DNA of 28,688 nt from Cochliopodium minus (Eukaryota > Discosea > Himatismenida > Cochliopodiidae), in NCBI GenBank assembly GCA_024220525.1, contig JAMYWO010000421.1:1-28688 (forward strand). The letters run 5' to 3'. The first letter of the stretch is position 1. Each line of letters opens with the position of its first letter. Positions 9,268 to 20,249 of the stretch are shown in pieces. The notes beneath the pieces were generated by a model. The model saw only the letters and a list, made by a program, of their open reading frames with translations, was not told the origin of the DNA and made no database searches. The position numbers and the translations under genes were made by a program.

Positions 9268-12157
9268 ATGTTTTTGTTTGCTTTGAATACTATTTCACCA
9301 ACAAACATACCAGTGGCAACTTGTATCAACAATGGTGATACAGCATGGATGGTTAAAAATAGAATTTAAAATTTAAAGAAAGATGGAATTTAAAGAAAAT
9401 TTATTTAATCAGTTTAAATATTTGAGATTAATCAACTTTTTAAAAAGGCAACTGCAACGATGCTGGTAAAAATCAAAAAAAACATTTTACAAAAATTCTT
9501 TCAAATCAATCTTTATTTATATCAATTCTTAATTTAAGGTTCTTGGAATGATCTTTGCTGTTGGGTTTTTTCATGCTGGATTGTTAAGAGCAAAGAATGC
9601 TTTATCCATGATTGCTCAAATCTTTTTGGGAGCATCCATCATGGGATTTATGGTAAATTGAAAAAACTGAAAATTTCTATATAAATTTAATTTCCTTTTT
9701 AAATTTTGTTTTCTTTAATTTCCTTTTTTCTCAAATAATTTCCTTTAATTAAATAATTTTCAAAATAAAAAAGTGGTATGCAATTGGATTTACACTGGTA
9801 TTTGGATCAACACACCAAGTAATAGGAAGCATGCAATACGCATTTTATAGGAAATTAGAAGGGGTTTGTTTTTCACTTGCACCTACTGTACCTGCCATTC
9901 TTTATGCTACTTTTCAAGCCACATTTGCTATGATTTCCCCATTGTTAATGACTGGTTCTTTTGCAGAAAGAGTTTATTACAAAGCTTATTTGATCATTAT
10001 CATTTTGTGGGAATTGCTCGTTTATTATCCTCTTGGTATTTTTTATCTTCCTAAAAAAAATATTGTAAAAAATATTTTTCAATATTAAAAAACTTTTAGC
10101 TCATCAGGTTTGGAAATTTATTTTTATTTTAATTAATTCAAAAATTTTTTTTTTTAATTGAAATTTTTTAAAATTTTTTAAATTTTTTTTTATAACAATG
10201 AAGATTTGGGGAGGAGGGTGGTTGTTTCAAAGAGGTGTATTAGATTTTGCGGGAGGGATAGTAATTCACACATCTGCAGGGTTTTCATCATTGGTATTTG
10301 CAATAGTGGTTCCAAAAAGAAAAGATTTTGTCAACAAAAGCTTCAAAGGGCATAACATCCCTCTCAGTGCTTTAGGTGTTGGTGTCATTTATGTTACTTG
10401 GTTTCATTTTTATTTCAAATTTCTTTTTTTTTTACTTTTTTACAATTCTTATTTTGTATATTTTTCTTTTCATTTATTTTTTTTTAAAATTACTTTTTAT
10501 TTAATAATATTTTTATTTAATAATAATTTTTTATTTAATAATATTTTTATTTAACAATATTTTTGTTAATTGTTTTTATTTCTAATTTACTTTTACAAAC
10601 ATTTTATTTACACATATTTCTAATTATTCAGGTATGGCTTTAATGGAGGTAAAACACCAAATTCTTTCATTTTTTTTAAAAAGTTTATTCTTTCAATTAC
10701 TTTTTTTTTTGTTCTTCTCGCGTGATTAGGAAGTGCTGGAGCTGCAAACTTACAGATGGCGTAATTAAAAATATCAAAAAGTTTATCATTTAATTTATTA
10801 TTAATTAAAACAGTAAAATAGATATTCATTATTTTATAAGAATAAAATAAATACAATAAACATAGTGATTATAATAAAACAAATAAATTAGTTGTAAATA
10901 AATATTGAAAAGTTTCAAATAAATTCATAAATAATTATTTAAAGAATAAATATTAAATATATCAAATAGAATAACTAAATATCAAAAAAATAAAATAAAT
11001 ATCAAAAAAATAAAATAGATATTAAATAAGGATAATTAATATTAAATAATAAGTATAATTAAATATGAAAAAAATAAAGGTTTGCAGTTGTAAATACAAC
11101 AATAGCAGTTTTTGTGTCATGTTCATGTTGGGCTTTAGGTTCGGTTATTTGGAAGAAAAAAATATATGTTCCTGATATCCTCGTAATTCAATTTTAATAA
11201 ATAAAATATTAAATAATTATCTTAAATAGTAAATTATTAAATAAATTAACAAAATTAAACACAAAATTAAAAATAAAAAAATATAATCTTATTCGAATAA
11301 ATTAATAATAAAATTAATATAAAATTAAAAATAAAAATATGAATCTTATTTAAATAAATTAATAATAAAATTAAATCTAAAATTTTTGTGAAAAAGGTTG
11401 GGATAGTAGTTGGATTGGTTGCAATTACTCCGGCATCAGGTTATGTGAATGTATATGCTGCTCCTGTTATTGGTTTTTTTTCGGGGACAATTTCTTATGT
11501 TAGCTCCATTTTAATGAAAGAATATCTTAAAGTAGATGGTTATTTCTTTCTATTTCTTTTCATCTCTTCCAATCTCTTTTAATCTCTTTTTAATTTCTTT
11601 TAATTTCTTTAATTTTGTTTTATTTCCTTTAATCTCTCTAAATTTTTTAAATTTTTCATTTCTTTTTTATTTTTTTCGGAAAGATACTTTAGATGTTTTT
11701 TCGAGTCATGGTAAATAATAATGATAAAATTAATTGATCAAGTTTTTTATATTTATTGTTTAGGTGTTGCTGGAGTAGTTGGAACTTTACTGACTGGTAT
11801 TATTATTTTTTAAAAATAATTAAATTATGAAATTTTGAATTAATTAAAATGTTTTTTAAAAATTAATCAGGATTTTTCGCTACAAAATCAGTCAACCCAG
11901 CAATTACTTACGTAGGAGTATTTCATAATGGAGGAGGTATTTTATTTGCTTGGCAAGTTTGCGCTACTGTAATAGGAATTGTTTGGGCAGTTATTTTTTC
12001 AATTATAATAATTAAAAGTATTAAATACTTTGCTCCTCATTGGCTTGTTGAATCTGATGTTGGTTTGGATATCATCGAACATGGAGAACATGCTTACAGT
12101 TTTGTTTTTACTCAAATTGATGAAGAAGGAAATAAGTTGAAACATGTTGCTAATTGA
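9268..12157 (+). CDS. amt: Ammonium transporter (AMT/MEP/Rh family)
   Basis: Moves ammonium/ammonia across a membrane. Exons are 9268-9351, 9448-9465, 9539-9652, 9774-10035, 10100-10107 (8 nt), 10204-10400, 10632-10648 (17 nt), 10730-10760, 11080-11182, 11397-11538, 11684-11710, 11764-11796 and 11871-12157. The result is 440 aa with every junction in frame. Family motifs are FFHAGLLRAKNALS, MTGSFAERV, VYYPLAHQIWGGGW and LDFAGGIVIHTSAG. Further on are WYGFNGGSAGAAN, LVAITPASGYV, DTLDVFSSHGVAG and the C-terminal GLDIIEHGEHAY. Both pore histidines are present (H184 and H334). Length and the series of hydrophobic segments fit about 11 membrane helices. The conserved acidic/GEH tail suggests normal trimer regulation. 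Confidence 0.96.
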
Positions 12158-12506
12158 GTTTTAAATAAATTTTTTAAAAGATTATAAATTAGTTTTGAAC
12201 AATTATTCCACATTCACTATTTCTCTAATAAATGGAATTCAATAGTTAAAAAATTTTTTTTTAAAAACTAAAATTAAAAGATTGAGGAAAAATAAATTTT
12301 ATTTTTATCAAATCAGCAGGTGATATTTGTAGGGTGATGAATGAAATTCTTTGACATTATCTTTTATTTTTTAAAGTTTGGGATTTTGAAAAAATTCCTC
12401 TTCATCTTAATCTCCTCTTCATTTTATTTCCTCCCATTCTTTTTTTTTTAATTTCAAAAAAGGAAAAATAAAATTAAAAATAAAAAAAAAAAAGAATTAA
12501 AAATAA
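12158..12506. other. Spacer, no gene seen
   Basis: 349 bp between the ammonium transporter stop and the next ATG. It contains A/T runs and, near 12400-12430, a short pyrimidine-rich tract (CTCCTCTTC and similar). The downstream ATG is preceded by A-rich DNA, as elsewhere in this genome. Confidence 0.4.
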
Positions 12507-13604
12507 ATGAAAGAAGAAATAATTGAATTGAATGAAATCCAAAATCAATTTCAAACAAGCAAAATCAATTTATTTGAATCTGAAGAGAATGTTACAGATA
12601 AAGAGATGATTGAAAAAAATTTGAGATTTTTATTAACTGGGAAAGAAAACTTAAACTTTTTTCAAAGGAATACAAGTCCTCAATTTATATTCAATTTTAT
12701 TTTTGTTATGAGAACAATGTTGGGTAAAAATAATTCCCCTTTTATAAAAAATAAAAATAAAATGAAAACATTGAAGGATGTGTATTTTCTTGTATTTTGT
12801 TTCTATGGGTTGATCAAATAAAAGAACACTCTCAATCTTACTTCCTGTAAATTTTTTTTATAAAGTACATTTTTCTTTGCATATTATCTAATTAACTTTT
12901 ATAGCGGTATAATTATTGCATCAATTGGTGTACAACCTACACTAGGAATCACATTGAGGTATTTATTTTTAATTTTTAATTTTGGGCTTTTATATAACAA
13001 ATTATTTAGAGGCATATTCATGATGATAAGCACTTTGATCGGGATAGCTATTGCCACCGCATTTGCCTCTGTGACAGATTTGAGTAATAGGTAAATAGAA
13101 TATTTTCTTTTTTGACAAATATGAATAATCTCAAAAAAAAAAACAAGATACGGTAAAAATTAATTTTTTTGACAAATTAATTCAAAATAAAAAATATCAA
13201 AAAATTAATTAAGAAAAAAAAAAATTAATATATTCAATCAATAAAATGATAGGGACAACAGCATTCATATTTGCATTTGTGGTGGTAATAACAATGGCAA
13301 ACATAAAAAGTTTTTACACATCAAGATTGAGTCTTTTGTTTTTTTTGTTGCATTTATTGATTTGTACAAATTATCCCTCCTATTACTTTCGTTCTCCCCT
13401 CATTCTTGGTTACAAATTGGGGGTTACTTGGTAATTTCCTCTTTTTTTTAAAAAAAATTTCACATTTATTTCTTTTTTTTTTTAACAAAAACAAACAGTT
13501 TGGTGGGATTTTTTTGTGTCATGCTTGCCTCGTATAATTTCCATCAAACAAAATATAATAAAAAAATTTGTTATTTAATAACATTTGATAATAAAGAAAA
13601 ATAA
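12507..13604 (+). CDS. Short FUSC/ALMT-like membrane protein
   Basis: Exons are 12507-12723, 12825-12846 (22 nt), 12905-12958, 13010-13083, 13253-13430 and 13499-13604, giving 216 aa. A polar N-terminus of about 60 residues precedes hydrophobic segments. The core reads IIIASIGVQPTLGITLRG, then STLIGIAIATAFAS, then FIFAFVVVITM. This resembles the FUSC/ALMT pattern of a membrane helix, then P-x-x-G, Arg and an IG/GT helix. Later come YKLGVTW and a final helix (VGFFCVMLA). It is much shorter than usual family members (400 or more aa), so it is either a half-size protein or its model is incomplete. The donor at 13084 was picked because it restores the hydrophobic frame. The exon at 12825 is the least secure. 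Another member of the same superfamily seems to lie at 182-4058. Confidence 0.5.
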
Positions 13605-13905
13605 TAAAATAATATGAGTTATTTATATTTATATTTACATTTATATTTATATTTATTATTTATATTTATTATATTTATTATTATTTATTATTTATATTTA
13701 TTATTTATTATTTATATTTATTATNATAAAATAAATAAAATAAATAAAATAAATAAAATAAATAAAATAAATAAAATAAATAAAATAAATAAAATAAATA
13801 ATAAAAAAATTTCATACAAAAAATTTTATACAGAAAAATTAAAAATAAAAAAAATTTAAAAATAAAATAAAATTAGAAAATTAAACGAATTTAATATTTT
13901 TTAAG
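13605..13905. repeat. Back-to-back simple repeats with an assembly gap base
   Basis: TTTATA-type T-rich repeat (13617-13724) meets a TAAAATAAA 9-mer array (13727-13800) at an N (13725). The two halves are roughly complementary and could fold on each other. This spacer separates the short FUSC-like gene from the UBR-box gene; no ORF is supported. Confidence 0.75.
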
Positions 13906-13937
13906 GAAACATTAAATTTAGAGAAATACCATGGGTG

Positions 13938-14488
13938 ATGACAATTTTCTCTCAAAACTTGTCCTCCATCAACATCTCTCAGTTTGAAGTCTCCAAGCCT
14001 GTATGGATGATCCGTTCTCTCGTTTCTTATGTCAACGCAAATGAAGACAACATTGATTTTTTGAAAGATGGTAAAATAAAAAATAAAATATATTTATTAT
14101 TTTATTTTATTTTATTTTATTATTTATTTTAAACTTTTTTTTTTTGTTTTATTTATTTAAATCTTTTTTTATTTTTTATTTATATTTTTATTTTTTAAAA
14201 TTATTTGTTCAATTAAATAATTTTTTATTTTAATTTTATTCATTTATGTTTTTTATCATTTTTTATTTTTTATTTTTTTATTTTTTATTTTTTATTTCTT
14301 TTTTTTTTTTAGGAATTTGGTCAATCATGCATTTTGCTTATTATGATGAGAACAGAAAGTTGATAGACTCTCTCGATTTTTGCGATAAAGTGATCGAGTA
14401 TATCAAGAAAAACATCACAGATAAAGATCTTGTTAAAGAGTGCTTTTCAGTAAAAATATTTTTAAATTAATTTTGTTTTTTACTTTTC

Positions 14489-14522
<34 letters not shown>

Positions 14523-15658
14523 ATTTTAAAATATTTTATAACCAATTTTATAAGAAATTTTTTATTTTTTATATATTTTTTTATTTTTTATTTTATTTTT
14601 TTATTTTATTTTTTTTATTTTTTATTTTTAATCTATTTTTATTTATATTTTATTTTTTTTGAAATAATTTTTAATCATTATAAATTTTATTTTATTTTTT
14701 TCAGTTTTTTTGGAACATGAGTTGTGACTTGGAAGTGAGAGGGAAAATGAAGAAGGGAGGGAAGGTGTTAGAACTTTGTGACGAGATTCAAAAGAAATTT
14801 TACTCGAATGAAGAAGTGGAGGAAGTTTGTGAAGTTGTTCGAAGAAACATCAATCATCCAAAAAACATTGCCCTTGATCCCCTCATTGAAAAATGCATTT
14901 TGGGTAAATTTCAAAAAAATATTTAAAAGAAATTTTTTAATTAAAACTTTTTAATTTTTAAATTTAAATTTAAAAAAAAATAATAATTTAATAATTTTTT
15001 CTTTCACTTTTTTAGCTGATGCTTGTACTGTAAAAATTTTTTCGTTGTGTTTAAATTTTTTTAATTTTTTTTATTCTATTTATTTGTTAGTACACAGTTA
15101 GTGGAAACAAAACATTTTTGTTGCAAAGTTGGTACGATTGCATCACTTGCAATCTTAGATCTAGGTAACAAAAAATAAAATAAAAAATAAAAAATAAAAA
15201 ATAAAAAATAAAAAAATAATAATAAAAAATCATTGACTTTTTTAACTTTAATTCATTTTCTTATTTTAAAATATTAATATTATTATTTTTTTAAAAAAAA
15301 GATACGGAATTTGTGCAGTATGTGCTTTACAATGTCACGCAGGACATGGTAAATTAAAATTTTTTATTATTTTTTTACAAAAAAATCAAATTTAATTTTT
15401 CAAAAAAAAAAAGAATTGAGCACTCCAAAGTTTTCTCGTTTTTTTTGTGATTGTGGAGATGGTCAGCTCAAGAAATTGGGAATCAATTGCAAATGTGTAA
15501 AATCTATTGAGGAGATTGGTTTGAAGAAAAGAAGAGAGAAAGATGAGAGCTACAGAAATTTGGATGATGATGATGATCCTCCTGTTGTTCCTGATCCCAA
15601 TATTCTTCCTAAAGAAAAGAAAAAGAAAGGAAATTTTGCTACTCTTTTTGATAATTGA
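13938..15658 (+). CDS. UBR-box zinc-finger protein with possible ARM-like repeats
   Basis: Exons are 13938-14070 (coding may reach back to an acceptor at 13905), 14313-14449, 14705-14903, 15016-15029 (14 nt), 15091-15164, 15302-15348 and 15414-15658, giving 282 aa. The first 150 or so residues are helical with repeated W and hydrophobic positions (IWSIMHFAYYDENRKL, FFWNMSCD), suggesting diverged armadillo/HEAT-like repeats. Then comes a full UBR box: ADACTYTVSG, QSWYDCITC, YGICAVCALQCHAGH and FSRFFCDCG, the Cys/His ligands of the finger found in N-degron recognins, UBR7 and FBXO11. An acidic DDDDDPPVVPDP stretch and a lysine-rich tail follow. The start is uncertain: ATG 13938 is the first in-frame, but the AG at 13904-13905 suggests a missing upstream exon. 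A ubiquitin-pathway role follows from family knowledge; no RING or HECT domain is seen. Confidence 0.8.
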
Positions 15659-15821
15659 ATAAACAATTATAATTCTATTTTTTTTATTTTTTTTTTCAGA
15701 ATTTTATTTTTTCTCTTAAAATACTTTTTCAAACTTATTCCATTCAAAATCAAATAAAAAAAATTTGAGCAGCTTTGAAATAGAAAATATTAAAAAAAAA
15801 ACACAAATACAATAAACCAAA

Positions 15822-16793
15822 ATGATAATAAATAATGATTTTAAATGGATTGATGAAAGGGTAAATTAAAAATTCAAAAAGATAAAAAAAAATATTTATA
15901 TTCTCTTTTTTAAAATAAAATAGTTGAAGGAAGAAAATGTGGACTTGAATAAACATGGATTGAAAAATGATGAACTAAAATATCTTTCAAGTTCAATGAA
16001 AGGAAATAATAATGTGAAAGATTTGAATTTGGATTCAAATCAATTTGGAGCAGAAGGAATAATCTCTTTATGTGAGCTTCTCAAAATAAACAAAACTTTA
16101 ACTTCTTTGTCTTTGAGTGATAACTTTTTATCAGATGATTGTTTTCACCATTTATTTGATTCTTTGAAAAACAATAATTCTCTTTCAACTCTTAATATTT
16201 CCCAAAACAGATTGGGAAACAAAGGGATGATAAAATTGGGTGAATTGTTGAAAGTGAATTCTTCTCTCAAAGCTCTTGATATCAGCAAAAATGTATTTGA
16301 AGATGAATCTATTATTTATTTAACTGAATCTTTGAAATCTAATGATTTTCTAGAATCATTAAATTTGGTAAATTTTTTTTACGAGATTTTTTGCATAATT
16401 TTTATTCTTCTTTGCGCTTTTTTGATTTTTATTTATTTTTCTAATTTATATTAATTATAGGATGGTGTAAATATTTCAAAAGGATTTGATAATTTGATCG
16501 ATTTACTCCAAACAAACCAAACAATAAAAGTTTTGGAAATTCAACTTTCAATTGTTGAAACAGAAAAATACAAAAAGATCCAAAACTTGATCAGTTGCAA
16601 CCAGCTGTGGAACCCTGAAAATCATATTGACCTTAGCGAATCATTCAAAGCTTCCATTTTTACATTTACCCTTTGTTTGAAACATATACAAAACATTCAA
16701 CATTTTAAATTTCCAAAGTTTGTTCTATTTGAAATTTTGAAACAAATCGACAGAAAAAGTTTTTCTTCTAAAAAAAGTTTTGGATTTTTTTGA
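15822..16793 (+). CDS. RNase-inhibitor-type LRR protein with C-terminal shared module
   Basis: Exons 15822-15860, 15924-16367 and 16461-16793 give 271 aa. Five or so leucine-rich repeats of about 28 residues run through exon 2, for example LKDLNLDSN-type, LTSLSLSDN, LSTLNISQN and LKALDISKN. The pattern Lxx-Lxx-x-N, followed by an alpha-helical G-hx-x-L, is the ribonuclease-inhibitor/NLRC class. The last about 60 residues leave the LRR pattern: W, then H five residues on, a SFKASIFTFTLC stretch, and FPKFVLFEILKQI. The same C-terminal arrangement occurs in the ankyrin gene ending at 24657. The start is the ATG whose 39-nt exon joins in phase. Confidence 0.8.
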
Positions 16794-16889
16794 ACTTTAA
16801 TTTAAAATTAATTGTAATAAATAAAATATTTTTAAATAAATAACTAATTTTTTCTTTTCAATTCTCTAAGTTTTTTTTTTTTTAATATT

Positions 16890-17826
16890 TCAAAAACAAA
16901 TACAACAACATTTTTTCTTTTCTCCTTTATAAATTAAAGGTTGTTCATCACTAGGCACCACATAATAAACTTTAGGAGGAGATTTTCTTATAATTTTGGG
17001 AATATTCAAATTATTTGTGAGATGGCTGGTGTCTTCCGCCAAATTATCTATTTTTTCTCCTCTCTCTATCACTTTATCTAATACGACAAACACCTCATCT
17101 ATTTTTTCGTCTAATTTTATTTGAAGGCTGATAACTTTTGACAATTTTGGATTTTTCTTTAATTAAAAATCCAAATTTAAGAATATTTCAAAAAAGGAAT
17201 AAACAAAAATTTTTTCAATGAAAAAAAAGAATATTTCAATTTTTTTATTATTTTAAACTTTTAAAGATTATTTTTAATTTTTAATTATTAAATTTTTTAT
17301 TTACCATCTTATACAATATTTTGTCTTCAATTTTCCCAATATTTTTTTTCATAAAAAAAATTTTCTTCTCATTATTTTCTTGGTGTAAAGAATGCGTTTT
17401 TATTTCAAATTTTACATCTCCACAAAAATTAATTAGTGTTTCTTTATCTAAATTTTCAAACAAACACAATATTGTTATTTCGTCTTCGTTTGTATTCAAT
17501 GTGAACCATTTTTGATTTTCATAACAGAAATTCTTTTTTATATTGAAAATGAAAAAAAAAATAAAAAAAATTTTTTAATTATTCAAAGATTCAAAAATGA
17601 AAATATTACCCCTAAACTTATTTTGTGTTTTTTATGATTATCTTTCCTTTTCAAGAAGGAATTAATGTGAGATAATGGAGTGGAAATTGTTTTGTTTAAA
17701 TTTTTACCATATTTTTATCAATATTGATGTAACAATTGAAAGATTTTCTTTGTATAAACTCTTATCCACACCACAATAGTACAATATATCTTTATTATTT
17801 GAAATACAAGTGAAAAGAATCGACAT
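16890..17826 (-). CDS. Longin-domain R-SNARE (VAMP7/Ykt6-like) with C-terminal lipidation motif
   Basis: Drives membrane fusion as the R-SNARE of a four-helix bundle. Exons 17826-17708, 17646-17610, 17532-17305 and 17156-16890 give 216 aa, close to VAMP7. The N-terminus MSILFTCIS and the following beta/alpha pattern form the longin domain. The SNARE motif runs from about KVISLQIKLDEKIDEV to LAEDTSHLTNNL and includes VIERGEKIDNL, with the central zero-layer Arg. In place of a transmembrane anchor the protein ends in KKKCCCICF. Its last four residues fit a CAAX box with F at the end (geranylgeranyl type), behind further cysteines that could be palmitoylated, as in Ykt6. The R-SNARE assignment is firm; VAMP7-like versus Ykt6-like is open. 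Confidence 0.9.
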
Positions 17827-17946
17827 TTTTTTTTTTAATTTAAAAACAAAATAATTTGTTTGGATTTGAGTCCTCATCAAACAATTGATACTTTCCCCGA
17901 CATTAAATTTTCCCAAGAGTCCATTAAAAAGAGAAAATTAAAAAAA
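17827..17946. promoter_or_regulatory. Divergent promoter region
   Basis: 120 bp between the R-SNARE start (-) and the first F-box/SPRY start (+). Each ATG is flanked by a run of A on its coding strand. No named motif is recognised. The upstream of the second F-box copy (19031-19109) shows no similarity to it. Confidence 0.4.
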
Positions 17947-18306
17947 ATGAAATTAGAAGATTTAAATAAAAATTGTTTGTGTTCTATCTTTTCTTTTTTA
18001 TCAATCAATGATCTCTCCAATATTTTTGTATTATCAAAGAAATTAAACAACATTGCAAATTCAGATTTGGTAAAGAAACATTCAAAAAAAAAATTTTTAT
18101 CTTTCAAAATATTCGAACCCAAAAAATAAAGATATGGAGAAACAAATTGATGGAGATTGATTATTTGGATGGAAAAGATTTAACTTTACCAAACGAATTT
18201 TCAAATTATAAAGATTATTTCAAAGAAATAACTGATTTTGGATGGGAAATACCTGAAGGATTAGAAAATTGCTTCAAATTATCAAATGGAGGAAAAACAG
18301 TGGAAG
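17947..18306 (+). repeat. Near-identical tract, copy A (partner 19110-19469)
   Basis: 360 bp that match the partner except at 17973 (T/C, silent) and 18298 (C/T, Thr/Ile), including the 62-nt intron. Similarity stops sharply at the start codon and at the end of exon 2. Confidence 0.95.
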
Positions 18307-19030
18307 GTAAATATTTAACGTTTAACTAAATTGAAATTTAATTTTTTTACTTTCCATTAAAGCTGTCGGAGAAAAACCAATATTTAGGGTGATTCCAGAA
18401 AAAAACAAAGTATCAAGAGGGAAAAGAGCATACACTGTAAAAATTCTTACAACAGGATACATCGGTGTAGGAATAAGTCATGATGGCCTTTCTTTTTTTA
18501 ATAAAGAACATGCCTCATCAGTAAGTAAACTCAAAATAAATTTCTTTAAAAACAAAGTTTTTTCAAAAAAAAAAAAAAGCAAAAAGAGACAAGTGTTTTG
18601 TACAACGAAGTGATGTATACAAAAGGAGAAAGTAGTGTCAATTCACTTTGGAAGAGAATAGTAAATACTAATGTTACTATCATTCTGGACATGGACAAAA
18701 GACTCGCAGAATTATGGTTAAGAGATGACTTTATCATGCTTTGGGACATTTATAGTTATGTCAAGTGGATGGTTAAAAATTTTTTGTTTTTTTTTTATTT
18801 TAATTGTTAGTTATATTAATTTTATTTAATTTATTTTATTTTATTCTTTTTATTTGATTTGATTTTATTTATTTTGTTTTGTTTTGTTTTATTTTATTCT
18901 TTTTTAAAAGAGATTGGATGTCACTTTGAAAGAGGAACAAAAAGTTGAATTATTGAGACCTGATTCGAATATTCTTTCAAGATCAAAACTCTGGAATAAT
19001 ATCCCAACTTCTAGAAATTTATCCATTTAA
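17947..19030 (+). CDS. F-box/SPRY protein, copy A
   Basis: Exons 17947-18069, 18132-18306, 18363-18520, 18580-18771 and 18911-19030 give 255 aa. Residues 1-45 are a short F-box (LNKNCLCSIFSFLSINDL, then LSKKLNNIANSDLIW), which would bind Skp1 of an SCF ubiquitin ligase. Residues about 95-220 are SPRY/B30.2-like: AYTVKILTTGYIGVGISHDG, a VLYNEVMY-type strand, then TNVTIILDMDKRLAELW. The layout recalls FBXO45. The junction 18069/18132 was chosen because reading straight on hits a stop, while splicing gives SDL-IWRN. The substrate recognised by SPRY is unknown. Exons 1-2 and their intron are almost identical to copy B. Confidence 0.75.
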
Positions 19031-19109
19031 CTTCTAATCTTAATCAATCATAAAACTTTTATAAAAGATCTGTTTTTAAATTGAAAATTAATTCAAAAAT
19101 AAAAAAAAA

Positions 19110-19469
19110 ATGAAATTAGAAGATTTAAATAAAAACTGTTTGTGTTCTATCTTTTCTTTTTTATCAATCAATGATCTCTCCAATATTTTTGTATTATCAA
19201 AGAAATTAAACAACATTGCAAATTCAGATTTGGTAAAGAAACATTCAAAAAAAAAATTTTTATCTTTCAAAATATTCGAACCCAAAAAATAAAGATATGG
19301 AGAAACAAATTGATGGAGATTGATTATTTGGATGGAAAAGATTTAACTTTACCAAACGAATTTTCAAATTATAAAGATTATTTCAAAGAAATAACTGATT
19401 TTGGATGGGAAATACCTGAAGGATTAGAAAATTGCTTCAAATTATCAAATGGAGGAAAAATAGTGGAAG
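19110..19469 (+). repeat. Near-identical tract, copy B (partner 17947-18306)
   Basis: Partner of the tract above at a constant offset of 1163 bp with no gaps. The flanks on both sides, including the next intron, are unrelated. Confidence 0.95.
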
Positions 19470-20166
19470 GTTGACTAAATGAATATTTTATAAAATAAAC
19501 TTTGTTTTCAAAAAAAATAGGAATAGGAAAAAACATTAAAGTGATCACCGAAAAAAATAAAGTTTCAAAAGGAAAAAAGGCATACACTATAAAAAGATAC
19601 AAAAGAGGGTACATAGCTATCGGTTTAAGTCATGACGGTTTATCTTTCTTCGACAAAGAACACGCAAAGGTTTTAAAATTAAATTAATTGATAAATAAAA
19701 TAAGTAATTAAAAGAAAGAATATACATATTATTTGGTTAATATAAAAACAAAATAAAAAAAATTTATTAAATTAAAAAAAAAAAAGATACCAGAAACACT
19801 TGTTTTGTATTATAATGGATCTATGTATGCTAATGGTATTCACAAATACAATTCAAGTTGGTCATGGATTGAAAGTTGTACCGTCACAATCATTATGGAT
19901 ATGAATAAAAGGTTGTGCGAGCTGTGGATTCAGCAAAGACTCCTCTTAAAATGGAAAATTTTGGAAAATGTAAAATGGATGGTAAAAAAATTAATTAAAA
20001 AATATTAAATAATTAATTTTTAAACAATATTAAATAATTAATTTTACAATTTTGTAAATAGAGGTTAGATTGTACTATGAAAAGAAATATGACTGTTGAA
20101 TTGTTAGTTCCTGATATTAATGTTTTAAGAAAATCTGTCTTGTGGAATTCTCAGAAAAGAAATTAA
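19110..20166 (+). CDS. F-box/SPRY protein, copy B
   Basis: Exons 19110-19232, 19295-19469, 19521-19669, 19787-19981 and 20062-20166 give 248 aa. It is the tandem paralogue of copy A with the same exon layout. The F-box half is practically the same protein. The SPRY half keeps the pattern (AYTIKRYKRGYIAIGLSHDG, LVLYYNGSMYANG, CTVTIIMDMNKRLCELW) but is strongly diverged. The two proteins would therefore dock on the same Skp1 but display different recognition faces (inference). Start and splice choices mirror copy A. Confidence 0.75.
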
Positions 20167-20249
20167 ATTCAAAATTACAAAAAAAAAACTTTATTTTTAT
20201 CAATTTTTCATTGTGTGAGATTTTATAAATGAAAAAATAAAAAAAAAAA

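Noticed and set aside
13499-14070. Fusion of the short FUSC-like gene with the UBR-box gene
   Set aside because: No donor in the last FUSC exon joins the exon at 13906 in a usable phase. The candidate joins hit a stop, and a repeat spacer lies between.
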